From positions 62,001 through 126,000 of the forward strand of contig NZ_CP056783.1 in NCBI RefSeq assembly GCF_023278045.1: a stretch of 64,000 nt of DNA, in the 5' to 3' direction. Source of the stretch: Flavobacterium sp. K5-23. GTDB lineage: Bacteria; Bacteroidota; Bacteroidia; Flavobacteriales; Flavobacteriaceae. A program made the position numbers and the translations under genes. The notes beneath the pieces are model-generated. The model was not told the origin of the DNA, ran no database searches, and saw only the letters and a program-made list of their open reading frames with translations. This document shows positions 44,401 to 53,257 of the stretch, piece by piece. Every line of letters begins with the position of its first letter. Positions within the stretch are counted from its first letter, which is position 1.

Positions 44401-44450
44401 CAAAAATACGACTCAAAATGATTTATCCCTCCCATATTATCTATAATATG
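44401..44450 (-). promoter_or_regulatory. moeA promoter with upstream dyad
   Basis: -7 TATTTTTG (44408-44401) and a perfect dyad CATATTA-TCTA-TAATATG (44433-44450) centred about 37 bp upstream. The layout mirrors the FNR-type sites but the sequence differs (TTA instead of TGA). Confidence 0.45.
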
Positions 44451-44478
44451 TAAATTTATCTCATTTTTTTAAAACAGG

Positions 44479-44508
44479 AAAAGGCTGTGCTAACCAACAC
44501 AGCCTTTT
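44479..44508 (-). terminator. Hairpin ending the nirK operon
   Basis: AAAAGGCTGTG and CACAGCCTTTT with an 8-nt loop, about 75 bp past the last gene of the nirK operon. The T tract is interrupted. Confidence 0.6.
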
Positions 44509-44582
44509 ACAAACTAATAATCTAAACCCTGATTTAACTGTGGAACCAACACAGTTTTTGATTAACTAATAACAACCTCAAT

Positions 44583-45842
44583 TTATTTTATAGTAAAAAG
44601 TTTTGGACTAAAAGAAACCATAACCCAAACCCAATTATTTGTATTCCCTGCATTCCCTCCTTTAAGTCTCTCTAATGTGCTTGAGCCAAACATTTGAGAA
44701 TACCCTGCTGAAGCTACAATGTCTTTTTGTATTGCATAACTTGTCGTGAAATCAATTTCAGTTCCTAAATAACTATCCATTTCCATATTGGAAGCATCCA
44801 AAACTGTATTAGGAGCTGAGAATAAATGCGGAGTTAAGCTAAACTGCCATTTGTTTTGTGTGTAATTTAACTTTAAATATGCATCACTCAAACCAACATT
44901 ATTTATATGATTCCCCACGTAGAAATAGTCCATTAAACCATTAAATCCATGATTAGTCCCAAATAACGGAGTGAATGATTTGAAATCAGAACTGGTATCG
45001 TTTTGATCTTTACCGGAAAGGAATTCATATCCTAATCCTACTTTGAATTTTCCAGTTACAGCATATCCAAGATTTAAACCAGCATAATACGCTTGTACAT
45101 CATTGTCAAAACTTTTTCCGGATTGTCCGTATAGACCTAGATTAGCATCCCATTTATTTTCTTTGTAAGAAAGGTAAGTACCGTAAGTTTGCTTGTAATC
45201 AACTTCTAAATCAGTAAGCGTTTTTGCAAACTCATAACCAGTATTCATCAATAACAAACTCATATTTACTTTACTAAACTTAGTGTGGTACCAGGCATAT
45301 TGCATTGATTTATAATTCGTGGTATATGGAGTTGTAGGTGCCAATGTGTTTTCTGCATTTGCATTTAATGCAAATCCTAAATCCAACTGATGATTCGTCG
45401 GATGGAAAGAGATAACAGCAGCATCATGACTTTGTCCTTGTTGTGCCCAGTCAATTTCCCCAAAAATTCTTTGATTGTCATAAGATAAAACCTGACGTCC
45501 TAAACGCGCACTCCATTTGGCATCAATATCATATTGTGCCCATGCTTCAAATACCGCTACTCCGTTTTTATCAGCTGTCGTTGTAGTGGCTGCGTCTCCC
45601 CAAGTACGAATATTTTGCAGACTCAATTTGGCACTCAATTTTTCTTGTTTATAGTTTAAATTTAAACGGGAACGCTGAGAAATAAACGAAGTTGCGTCTT
45701 CAGAATCCTTAATTAAACTTTTAAACCCATTTCGGTATTCGTAACGAGGTCTGATTTGTAGGCTGGCATCAAATTCTTGGGCAAAAGTCGTTAGACTCAT
45801 CATTCCTAAAATTGACAAACTGATTTTTTTAAGTGTTTTCAT
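44583..45842 (-). CDS. Outer-membrane beta-barrel, alginate-export-like
   Basis: 419 aa. Signal peptide (MKTLKKISLSILGMMSLTTFAQ), then alternating strand-turn sequence with FISQRSRLNLNYKQEKLSAKLSLQNIRTWGD and ARLGRQVLSYDNQRIFGEIDWAQQGQSHDA, as in the alginate-export/porin-like family. Last gene of the nirK operon, directly behind an SCO protein. It may be a channel for nitrogen oxyanions or small solutes across the outer membrane; that role is inferred from context. Confidence 0.72.
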   Translation of the reverse strand: MKTLKKISLSILGMMSLTTFAQEFDASLQIRPRYEYRNGFKSLIKDSEDATSFISQRSRLNLNYKQEKLSAKLSLQNIRTWGDAATTTTADKNGVAVFEAWAQYDIDAKWSARLGRQVLSYDNQRIFGEIDWAQQGQSHDAAVISFHPTNHQLDLGFALNANAENTLAPTTPYTTNYKSMQYAWYHTKFSKVNMSLLLMNTGYEFAKTLTDLEVDYKQTYGTYLSYKENKWDANLGLYGQSGKSFDNDVQAYYAGLNLGYAVTGKFKVGLGYEFLSGKDQNDTSSDFKSFTPLFGTNHGFNGLMDYFYVGNHINNVGLSDAYLKLNYTQNKWQFSLTPHLFSAPNTVLDASNMEMDSYLGTEIDFTTSYAIQKDIVASAGYSQMFGSSTLERLKGGNAGNTNNWVWVMVSFSPKLFTIK

Positions 45843-45849
45843 TTTATAT

Positions 45850-46449
45850 TTAATTTAGCTTTTCAGCTTCTTCTGTTATTCTTTTAATTGTTTCATCTGA
45901 GTTTACCCCTAATCCTTCTTGTTGAAAGGCTAATTCTCCCTTAGCATTAAAAACACTGATTATATTCGAATGAGAGAAATCCATAGGTGATATTTTCTTG
46001 TAATTTACGGCTAATACAGCAGCAAATTCTCTTGTGTTTTCTTCTGTCGAACGAAGGAAAACCCACTGATCCCCTTCCATTTTATTTTCTATCGAAAAAG
46101 CTTTTAATCGTTCCGGTGTATCAACGGATGGATCAATACTCACCAAAACGAGTTTAACATTTTTCTTTATTTTACTTGACAAACGAGATTCAATGTTTCT
46201 CATATCAGCAACCAGTCTAGGACAAGCCGATTTACAAGAGGTATAAATCATTACCATTACGAGAACTTCCCCTTTCAAATCTTTCATCTCTACGGTAGAA
46301 CCATTTTGATTCGTCCATTGAGACGGTAGATTATAGATCGACAAATCCGATATTGTTTCATCCTTTTGGGAAACTTCTTTTTCTGCCTTTGAATTGCAAC
46401 TTTGGAATACAAATAGCACAAGTACAATCCCTAAAATTAACTTTTTCAT
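45850..46449 (-). CDS. SCO-family copper/thioredoxin-fold lipoprotein
   Basis: 199 aa. Lipobox FQS-Cys18; thioredoxin fold with Cys-x3-Cys in MIYTSCKSACPRLVADMRN and a later conserved His (MDFSHSNI), the ligands for copper in SCO1/SenC proteins. In this operon it probably delivers copper to NirK, a copper enzyme, in the periplasm. Seven bp from its downstream neighbour. Confidence 0.9.
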   Translation of the reverse strand: MKKLILGIVLVLFVFQSCNSKAEKEVSQKDETISDLSIYNLPSQWTNQNGSTVEMKDLKGEVLVMVMIYTSCKSACPRLVADMRNIESRLSSKIKKNVKLVLVSIDPSVDTPERLKAFSIENKMEGDQWVFLRSTEENTREFAAVLAVNYKKISPMDFSHSNIISVFNAKGELAFQQEGLGVNSDETIKRITEEAEKLN

Positions 46450-46454
46450 TTATA

Positions 46455-47249
46455 TTATTTTAAATTATTTTTAGAGCCACTTATATCTTTTGCGCAACGA
46501 AAACCTAAGTTATTAGTCGTGTATCTTGCCTTAAGGCTTCCTCTAAAAGCATAACGCATAAAAGCAGCATAATTCATAAGATCAGTAGCGTTTATAGAAC
46601 CGCTTCCGCAAAATAGATTTCTATCAGAATCCTTATCTTTTCTAGATTCACCCGATAGAAAAATACTATTGAAATCAGCCGTCCATTCCCAAACTAATCC
46701 GTGCATATCATATACTCCCCAATAGTTCTTAAATGTTTTTCCTATTGGATTTCCATAGGTTTTTGGTTTTTCATACCAAGATAATATGTATTTATTAAAG
46801 CTTTCTTTTGTACGGGCATCTACTCGCTTTTCATCAGCCATTGCAACATATTCCCACTCATCCATTGTTGGCAAACGCTTCCCTTGGCATTCACAATATT
46901 TTTTGGCTGCAAACCAAGAAACATTTGTTACAGGAGAATTACTTAAATTGTTAACTCCGTAATCCAAATCACTTTTCCACTGTGACAAATAACTTTTTTC
47001 AGCATACAACCCTATAATATTAGAACGGTTGTATTGCGGATATTTTTTTAGAAATGTCACATATTGAGCGTTGGTAACCGGATAAACATCAATTTTAAAT
47101 GCATTGACATTAGCCGGTTTTTTATCCACAGTTCCATAAAGGGGAACATAAGTCCCCCTTTTTATAGAAACCATTGGACTTTCTTGAGCCCATAAAGATG
47201 TAGCAATTAAAATTGAAAATACGGACACTATTTTTTTCAGTTGTAACAT
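46455..47249 (-). CDS. nirV: Formylglycine-generating-enzyme-like protein, NirV type
   Basis: 264 aa with signal peptide (SILIATSLWAQ). FGE-sulfatase fold: IDVYPVTNAQYVTFLKKYP, SPVTNVSWFAAKKYCEC, GKRLPTMDEWEYVAM, GVYDMHGLVWEWTADF and NNLGFRCAKD. NirV proteins are commonly encoded beside nirK but their function in denitrification is not settled. It lies between the cytochrome c and SCO genes. Confidence 0.87.
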   Translation of the reverse strand: MLQLKKIVSVFSILIATSLWAQESPMVSIKRGTYVPLYGTVDKKPANVNAFKIDVYPVTNAQYVTFLKKYPQYNRSNIIGLYAEKSYLSQWKSDLDYGVNNLSNSPVTNVSWFAAKKYCECQGKRLPTMDEWEYVAMADEKRVDARTKESFNKYILSWYEKPKTYGNPIGKTFKNYWGVYDMHGLVWEWTADFNSIFLSGESRKDKDSDRNLFCGSGSINATDLMNYAAFMRYAFRGSLKARYTTNNLGFRCAKDISGSKNNLK

Positions 47250-47274
47250 AAGCTAACACCTTTATTTATTGAAA

Positions 47275-47712
47275 TTATCTTTGCGCTTTTACCATTGCAG
47301 CGGTAACCACAGTTTTGTTGTTCCCCCAACTGCTGTAAACGTATGTCATTACATCAGCGATTTGCTGGTCATTTAAAGCTTGAGCTGGCATTGCTCCATT
47401 GTATTTTTTACCATTTACAGTAATCGGTCCCTTAAGTCCTTTTACTACTCCTTTAATCGATCTGTTAGTATCTTTATTCAAATAATCCGATTTTGCCAAT
47501 GGAGGAAAAGCTCCTGGAATCCCTAATCCGGTAGCCTGATGACAAGCTACACAGGTTTGATTATAAATGCTTTTTCCTTTATCAGCAGCAACAATTTTAT
47601 CTGCTTTTTTATAAATAACTTCAGGTTCAATTGAATCTTTAGAGATTGTACTAAACCCTTGTAAAGCTAGTGCCAGCACTGCAATACTTAAAATATACTT
47701 TTTCATATTCAT
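47275..47712 (-). CDS. Small periplasmic cytochrome c, paralogue of the NirK cytochrome domain
   Basis: 145 aa from MNMKKYILSIAVLALALQGFS (signal peptide). One heme motif CVACH, Met ligand probably in GAMPAQAL. Residues from ADKGKSIYNQ to the end match the C-terminal cytochrome domain of the adjacent NirK closely ([15 protein letters not shown] and [16 protein letters not shown] are shared). It probably donates electrons to NirK. Confidence 0.9.
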   Translation of the reverse strand: MNMKKYILSIAVLALALQGFSTISKDSIEPEVIYKKADKIVAADKGKSIYNQTCVACHQATGLGIPGAFPPLAKSDYLNKDTNRSIKGVVKGLKGPITVNGKKYNGAMPAQALNDQQIADVMTYVYSSWGNNKTVVTAAMVKAQR

Positions 47713-47785
47713 TTTGAATTTAATACAGCCATAATGAAATACCATTATTTTGATTATTTAATTATGGCTATATTTTATTAGTGTA

Positions 47786-49240
47786 TTAGTGTCCGCTTTG
47801 ATTTCTCTGAGCTTTAACCATTTCAGCTGTTACTCTTGTTTTATTATTACCCCAACTATCATAGATGTAAGTCATTGTATTTGCAATTTCCTCATCCGTT
47901 AAGTTTTGGCTAGTCATTACACTGTTGTATTTTTTTCCGTTTACAGTAATCTCACCGCTTAATCCATTAAGAACAGCTTTAATAGCTCTGTTTGTATCTT
48001 TATTCAAATAATCTGATTTTGCCAATGGAGGGAAAACCGATGGAATTCCTTGACCTTCTGATTGATGACAAGCAAAACAAGTTCCGCTAAATAGTTCTTT
48101 ACCCGCTTTAATTTGTTCTGGCAATGTTTTAGCAGCAGCTACTTCTTTCTTAACTTTAGGCATGCTTTGTATTGTACCCCCTTCTGCAAGATAAATTCCT
48201 TCTTGAGTAGTCCCTGAATACACTTTTTTGTTTTCAGCTCCTTCTACTTTAAGCATTCCAATGGCTCCTTTGTTGAATGCTCTAAAAATAGAGTGATCCA
48301 CTATAATGAAAGTTCCAGGAACATCAACTTTAAATTCAACTATTGCTGAACCACCTGCCGGAATTAATGTGGTTTGAACATTTTTATTAATCATATCTCC
48401 ACCTTCAATATGCACTTTGTCAAAGATTTCTCCAATAACGTGGAATGAAGAAACAAGATTTGGTCCACCATTACCCATATAGATACGTACTGTTTCACCT
48501 ACTTTGGCAGTTAGAGAATTATCTCCAGCAATACCACCTACTTTTCCGTTAAACACTACGTAGTCTGCATCTTCTTTTACCGCTTTGTCCATATCGAAAG
48601 GTTGTTTTCCTTGCTCTCCATATTTCCCTTTAGTGTAAAAATCTCCTTGCATAACGTAGTACTCTTTGTCTACAGGAGGCAATCCACCTTCTGGTTCTAC
48701 TAATATCAAACCATACATACCGTTTGCAATGTGCATTCCTACAGGTGCAGTAGCACAGTGGTACACATACAAACCAGGATTTAACACTTTGAAATTAAAT
48801 ACTTTTTCGTGTCCTGGCGCCACTAGTGATGAAGATGCTCCTCCTCCAGGTCCAGTCACGGCATGTAAATCAATGTTGTGTGGTAATTTATTGTCTGGAT
48901 GGTTTTTTAAGTGAAATTCCACTTCGTCACCAACACGCGTTCTTATGAAGCTTCCAGGAACCGAACCTCCAAATGTCCAATAAGTGTATTTTACACCATC
49001 AACCATTTCTCCTTCTTGTTCTTTTATCTCCATATTAACAACCAGCTTCATGGCAGCACGGTCACCTACTGGCTTAGGAACAAAAGGTGGAGCGGTAAGT
49101 TCCGCTTCTTTCTGCCCTTCTACTTTTACATTCTCATAATTTTTAGCGTCTTGATCTTCTTTTTTGGCACAAGAAAATAGACTAACAGCTACAATCGCCG
49201 CTAGGACGATATTTGTAATTTTTTGTTTGTTTTTAAACAT
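47786..49240 (-). CDS. nirK: Copper nitrite reductase NirK fused to cytochrome c
   Basis: 484 aa. Lipoprotein signal with LFS-Cys24. Two cupredoxin domains: type 1 copper ligands in [20 protein letters not shown] (Cys, His, Met) with another His near [12 protein letters not shown]; type 2 copper His in the same regions and [11 protein letters not shown]; the catalytic Asp/His pair in the NIDLHA and [17 protein letters not shown] areas. A C-terminal cytochrome c domain (about 375-484) has [11 protein letters not shown]. It reduces nitrite to NO. First gene of the operon with an FNR-type site upstream. Confidence 0.96.
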   Translation of the reverse strand: MFKNKQKITNIVLAAIVAVSLFSCAKKEDQDAKNYENVKVEGQKEAELTAPPFVPKPVGDRAAMKLVVNMEIKEQEGEMVDGVKYTYWTFGGSVPGSFIRTRVGDEVEFHLKNHPDNKLPHNIDLHAVTGPGGGASSSLVAPGHEKVFNFKVLNPGLYVYHCATAPVGMHIANGMYGLILVEPEGGLPPVDKEYYVMQGDFYTKGKYGEQGKQPFDMDKAVKEDADYVVFNGKVGGIAGDNSLTAKVGETVRIYMGNGGPNLVSSFHVIGEIFDKVHIEGGDMINKNVQTTLIPAGGSAIVEFKVDVPGTFIIVDHSIFRAFNKGAIGMLKVEGAENKKVYSGTTQEGIYLAEGGTIQSMPKVKKEVAAAKTLPEQIKAGKELFSGTCFACHQSEGQGIPSVFPPLAKSDYLNKDTNRAIKAVLNGLSGEITVNGKKYNSVMTSQNLTDEEIANTMTYIYDSWGNNKTRVTAEMVKAQRNQSGH

Positions 49241-49280
49241 AACTGTATTGTTTACGGTTTATATACTTTGATTCTTTAAA

Positions 49281-49326
49281 CAAATATAAAGGAGTAATTT
49301 GTCTTTTATTATGATAAAAGTCATAT
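49281..49326 (-). promoter_or_regulatory. nirK promoter with FNR-type site
   Basis: -7 TATATTTG (49288-49281) and dyad TTATGAT-AAAA-GTCATAT (49309-49326). The dyad centre is about 33 bp upstream of the -7 centre, hence near -41 relative to the expected start, the class II activator position. Confidence 0.65.
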
Positions 49327-49349
49327 TTCCAACTCTTTTTTTTAAAAAA

Positions 49350-49592
49350 TTATCGGAAGGAAATCACCAATAAAATCATCAATCCCAAAACGAGACTGAG
49401 CGTGATTTTCCAAAAGGAATTCGCTTTTTTCAGTTCCATAAATTGGAAAGCCACCAGTAAAAATTTAATCGCTGACAATCCCATAATCAAAGTGACAGCA
49501 AGGGTTGAAACCTCAATTGAAGTTGAAACTATAGCTGTGGTAATTGTTAAAAACAGCAGTACGGCATAGGTATATATAAAGGACTTTTTCAT
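49350..49592 (-). CDS. norF: NorF-like small membrane protein (COX subunit IV type)
   Basis: 80 aa, three short membrane helices, with AIKFLLVAFQFMELKKANSFWK as in prokaryotic cytochrome c oxidase subunit IV/NorF proteins. It follows the norE-like gene by 3 bp. NorE and NorF support full NO reductase activity in other denitrifiers; direct role here is inferred from position. Confidence 0.75.
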   Translation of the reverse strand: MKKSFIYTYAVLLFLTITTAIVSTSIEVSTLAVTLIMGLSAIKFLLVAFQFMELKKANSFWKITLSLVLGLMILLVISFR

Positions 49593-49595
49593 TTC

Positions 49596-50177
49596 TTAGA
49601 AGATTAAATAGAGAATAGGAAATAACAACAACCAAATCAAATCACACATGTGCCAGAAAGAAGCGCAAGCCTCAACATCTTCTATTAGTGTATCTGAATT
49701 TTTCTTTGTCATTCCGTAATTTGTCCAAATTAAAATCACCATTCCCATAATGACATGAATGAGGTGAAAAGCGGTCAACATCCAATAAAAACTAAAAAAC
49801 ATATTAGTTTCCAATGAAATTCCAGATTCAATTTTATGATAATATTCAACACTTTTCAGGATTAAAAATAAAAGCCCTCCAAGCATCGTCAGTTTAAAAT
49901 AAAAGGATGATTTTGCAATGTTATTTTCCTTGAATTGGTGAACGGCAGCGGCCATAAAAAGACCACTCGTTAATAGAAAAATAGTGTTAATAGCTCCGAA
50001 TGTAATGTTGAGTTGCAAACGCGATTGATGGAACACTTCTGGTTCTTGGTGTCCGTAATAAACAAATGCTACCAAGGCCATTCCGAAAGTGATCAATTCC
50101 AGGTAAATTATAATCCACATCAAAATCCCTCCTGGCGGAAAATAGATGTTCTTGTAATCAATTTTTAATACATTCAT
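49596..50177 (-). CDS. norE: NorE-like cytochrome c oxidase subunit III family protein
   Basis: 193 aa, five membrane helices. Family features: PPGGILMWIIIYLELITFGMALVAFVYYG at the N-terminus, AFHLIHVIMGMVILIW and EACASFWHMCDLIWLLLFPILYL at the end. Stand-alone subunit III homologues next to nor genes are called NorE. Paired with norF; a repeated-word spacer separates it from the DUF438 gene. Confidence 0.85.
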   Translation of the reverse strand: MNVLKIDYKNIYFPPGGILMWIIIYLELITFGMALVAFVYYGHQEPEVFHQSRLQLNITFGAINTIFLLTSGLFMAAAVHQFKENNIAKSSFYFKLTMLGGLLFLILKSVEYYHKIESGISLETNMFFSFYWMLTAFHLIHVIMGMVILIWTNYGMTKKNSDTLIEDVEACASFWHMCDLIWLLLFPILYLIF

Positions 50178-50235
50178 TTTATTTCGCTATTATATTATTT
50201 AAAAGAAATCCGAACAACTTTTCAGATTCCGTCTT

Positions 50236-50331
50236 TTTTTGAACCATTAAGACATTAAGAAAATTAAGCCTCCATTGTATTCCTCAAAAATATTTTTAAT
50301 CTTAATGAAACTTAATTCCTTAATGGTGTAT
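50236..50331. repeat. ATTAAG-word dyad, family copy 2
   Basis: GAACCATTAAGACATTAAG, AAAATTAAGCC, AATCTTAATG, AACTTAATTCCTTAATGGTG. Ends can pair. Same family as 39139 (both share AAAATTAAGCC). Confidence 0.7.
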
Positions 50332-50348
50332 TAATTTAAAAAAGTTTC

Positions 50349-51314
50349 CTACTCCCAATCCAATAATCGTTTTTCGCCTTCAACTTTCTTGATATCAGTG
50401 ATGTCCTGAGACATTTCGATAACGCCTTTGTAGTTCATATCAGCGTCTCTAACTGCGAAATAACGTATGTAAATCAGACGCTCTTTATAGTTAATCCAAA
50501 ACGAGGATTCGCTTTTGGTTCCTTTTCTGAATTCTTCCAAAATTTTTAAAACGGTACCGACGCTTTTGGGTGGATGACAAAATTTCACTTCACGTCCTAT
50601 TATCCCAGCACTTCTTGGAAAAACACGCTCTTCTCCCCTATTATAAAAAATAACTTTGTCGTTTTCATCCACATAAGTAAGGTCCAAAGGCAGGGTTCTA
50701 AAAAGCAAATTCACCTGTTCCACCGTCATATGTCCTTCGTCATAATGCGAAGTGTTTTCTAATGAAAAAGGCATTTCTCTAATGGTGAAATCTTCACTTG
50801 GATGCACATAAGCAACACTCGGAAAAGGCGCTGGTGGTTGTGACAACATCCAACCTATTTCTTCTTCGCCTTTGCGCATTTCAATCCAATCGCTTTCTGT
50901 CAAAAGCTCTAAAGCATTGGGGAATAAAACCGTTTCTTCGACATCCATTAATCGGTTAATTCCGTTGACTAAATAGGGCGTATTGGTTTTAATGATATTA
51001 AAATCTCTATCCTCCATATTGGTACGCAACATGCGGAATTGCTCCCGAAGATTATCGTGAAAAGACCACATTCCTTGAGAAGGTCCTACCCAACCTTTTT
51101 TCTCCAAAAAAGGAAAAAGCTGGTTTTCTTTTCGGGCAAAACGCTTCTCTATAGTATGAAGTTGATTGAAAATATTGGTGTATTTCTGGAATTCTTCATA
51201 AGAATTGACGGCAGTCAACTCTTCTAAAAGCGCATGTATAATTTCATTTTCCTGAAAATAAACCTGTACTGGGTGTCCTTCGGGAAGTGTTGTGGTATTT
51301 GATGTATTGTTCAT
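50349..51314 (-). CDS. DUF438-type hemerythrin-like/PAS domain protein
   Basis: 321 aa, soluble. N-terminal four-helix domain (about 15-170) with hemerythrin-like His/Glu (ENEIIHALLEEL, EKRFARKENQLFPFLEKKGWVGP, MWSFHDNLREQF, VEETVLFPNALELL), then a PAS-like domain (about 205-310, DLTYVDENDKVIFYNRGEERVFPR, GREVKFCHPPKS). Such proteins may sense oxygen, NO or redox through a di-iron or heme site. It starts 8 bp after norD, so it is part of the nor operon. Confidence 0.82.
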   Translation of the reverse strand: MNNTSNTTTLPEGHPVQVYFQENEIIHALLEELTAVNSYEEFQKYTNIFNQLHTIEKRFARKENQLFPFLEKKGWVGPSQGMWSFHDNLREQFRMLRTNMEDRDFNIIKTNTPYLVNGINRLMDVEETVLFPNALELLTESDWIEMRKGEEEIGWMLSQPPAPFPSVAYVHPSEDFTIREMPFSLENTSHYDEGHMTVEQVNLLFRTLPLDLTYVDENDKVIFYNRGEERVFPRSAGIIGREVKFCHPPKSVGTVLKILEEFRKGTKSESSFWINYKERLIYIRYFAVRDADMNYKGVIEMSQDITDIKKVEGEKRLLDWE

Positions 51315-51322
51315 CGTGCTAC

Positions 51323-53098
51323 TTATTTTTGATGTTTAATTTTCTCGTACAACTTCACTAAAGACTGCAACAATTCAACTGGAGTTGTCAGAATCTGATA
51401 ATGATTTTGTCCGAACATTTGAGGCAAATAATATTTTGCCTGCGCTTCAATGGCGAGCGCATACGAATTAATATTCCTGTTATTGAGTTCTCGAAGGGCT
51501 TGTTTTACGTCATTGATACCGTACTTCCCTTCGTATTTATCGTAGTCATTGGGTTTTCCGTCAGAAATCAAGATCACCCATTTGTTTTTAGTGTTTCTTT
51601 TATCGAGGCGGGCACCGGCGTGTCGCAAGGCAGCACCGATTCGGGTGTAACCATTAGGTTCTATGGCACCAATTTTATGTTTGGCCACATTCCATTTTTC
51701 GTCAAAATCCTTGACCGTTAAATAGGTCGAATAATTTCTGGTTTTCGAATAAAAACTGTCGATGGAGAAATCAATATTGAATTCATTCAACATTTCCCCA
51801 AAGAGTATCGATACTTCCTTTTCCACATCAATCACCCTGTTTCCCGCGGCATAACCGTCACTGGAAAGACTGATGTCCAAAAGAATCAGAATCGATAAAT
51901 CTTTCTCTTTTTTTCGATTCGAAATGTATATTTTTTCGGAAGGAGTTCGTTTAGAATGCACGTCTACGTACAAATCAGTTATGGCGTCGATATCAAATTC
52001 TTCGCCTTGGGTTTGTCGTTTTTGCTGCTGCATTTTGTTATTGACACTCGTCAACATTTTGCGCAAACCCATTAATGTAGAAGCATTTTTTTTAATGGTT
52101 CTTTGGTAATACCCGCTATCCGATTTTAGTTGTGATTTTGGATATACTTTGCAGAAATTGTCTTTGTACTGTCGTTTGTCAAAATCCCATTCGTCATACA
52201 TCAAGTGAAAGCCTTTGGCATCTACTTCGGCACTTTCTGATATGGTGGTGTTTTCTATAAAATCCGCCTGATAAACGGAATGTGCGGTATCATCCACCCG
52301 AACCGTAAATTTCATACTGAGTTCTTCCAGCGCGTCCTGATGTTCTTCCAGTTCGTCAGAACCATCAAAATCACGCCAGACCCCGTTGAACTCTTCGGCA
52401 GTTTCCACTTTTTCAAAATTATGCAACATCACATAATCTTCCTGTTGTTTTTTGTCTAATTCAACCGTAATTACTTCCTCTACGGCTGTGGCTTTTAGTG
52501 TGGTTGTCGGTTGCTGCTCGTTTCCTTTTTTGGTTTTATCCGAAAAATTCTCCAGCCTTTTATCGCTGTTTAGTTCGATTTCGTTTTGCATCCATTTTCC
52601 GTACAGCCAGGAATAATCCGCAGGGATTTTATCGGTTGCTTTTTGGGCAAAATGATTTTTCACTTTCGAATGAAAATCGGGCTCGATAGAGAATTCTTCG
52701 AATAAAACAGACAGAATTTCTTCGGATGTTTCCAACGCTTTTTGTTGTGAAAGTTCCAAAGGTTGCTCTCTTTCATCAGGTTTCCAGTTGAATTCCAACC
52801 GTTTTTGAATACTGAGATACAAAATTCGGAATAGATAAAAAGTCAGATTCTCATTGGTCGTAGCCAATTCGGAAAAAGAAATCGGAAGGAAAAAATTGTT
52901 GTTTTTATAACCGCCTTCTCTTTCTGCAGGAAAAATATCAATTGGATTCCCCGTTAATGCCCGCGCCAAAATCGTCAAACGTGGTTTGATATCATTTAGG
53001 GTAACGGTTCTCGCTACAATTTCAGGGTCAATTTTTCTGCTTTTTTTCAATTGCTTGAAAAACTTCCCAACTAAATATTCGTCTAATTCAAATCCCAT
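51323..53098 (-). CDS. norD: NorD-like von Willebrand factor A protein
   Basis: 591 aa. The C-terminal VWA domain (about 385-591) has the metal-ion-dependent adhesion site in LILLDISLSSDGYAAG and ILISDGKPNDYDKYEG. The long N-terminal part is helical and acidic. NorD works with the AAA+ ATPase NorQ to activate NO reductase, probably by metal insertion. It stands downstream of norQ in the nor operon. Confidence 0.9.
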   Translation of the reverse strand: MGFELDEYLVGKFFKQLKKSRKIDPEIVARTVTLNDIKPRLTILARALTGNPIDIFPAEREGGYKNNNFFLPISFSELATTNENLTFYLFRILYLSIQKRLEFNWKPDEREQPLELSQQKALETSEEILSVLFEEFSIEPDFHSKVKNHFAQKATDKIPADYSWLYGKWMQNEIELNSDKRLENFSDKTKKGNEQQPTTTLKATAVEEVITVELDKKQQEDYVMLHNFEKVETAEEFNGVWRDFDGSDELEEHQDALEELSMKFTVRVDDTAHSVYQADFIENTTISESAEVDAKGFHLMYDEWDFDKRQYKDNFCKVYPKSQLKSDSGYYQRTIKKNASTLMGLRKMLTSVNNKMQQQKRQTQGEEFDIDAITDLYVDVHSKRTPSEKIYISNRKKEKDLSILILLDISLSSDGYAAGNRVIDVEKEVSILFGEMLNEFNIDFSIDSFYSKTRNYSTYLTVKDFDEKWNVAKHKIGAIEPNGYTRIGAALRHAGARLDKRNTKNKWVILISDGKPNDYDKYEGKYGINDVKQALRELNNRNINSYALAIEAQAKYYLPQMFGQNHYQILTTPVELLQSLVKLYEKIKHQK

Positions 53099-53113
53099 TT
53101 TTTCTTAGTTTTT

Positions 53114-53250
53114 GTCATTGCGAGGAACGAAGCAATCACATATAGTTTGTCAAATATTGAATCTCATATCTTTACTTATAATTTAGATTCATTTATAAAG
53201 TAGTAATCGTCAATCATTGCTAGTGAGATTGCTTCGTTCCTCGCAATGAC
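53114..53250. repeat. Inverted pair of 27-bp GTCATTGCGAGG repeats
   Basis: 53114-53140 and 53224-53250 are inverted copies (26 of 27 bases), starting GTCATTGCGAGGAACGAAG. They enclose 83 bp without ORF, between norQ and norD. This word is a widespread intergenic repeat in bacteria of this phylum, to my knowledge. Confidence 0.85.
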
Positions 53251-53257
53251 CCCGCAA

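Noticed and set aside
53114..53250. Insertion sequence ends
   Set aside because: Only 83 bp lie between the inverted copies and there is no transposase; kept as a repeat.
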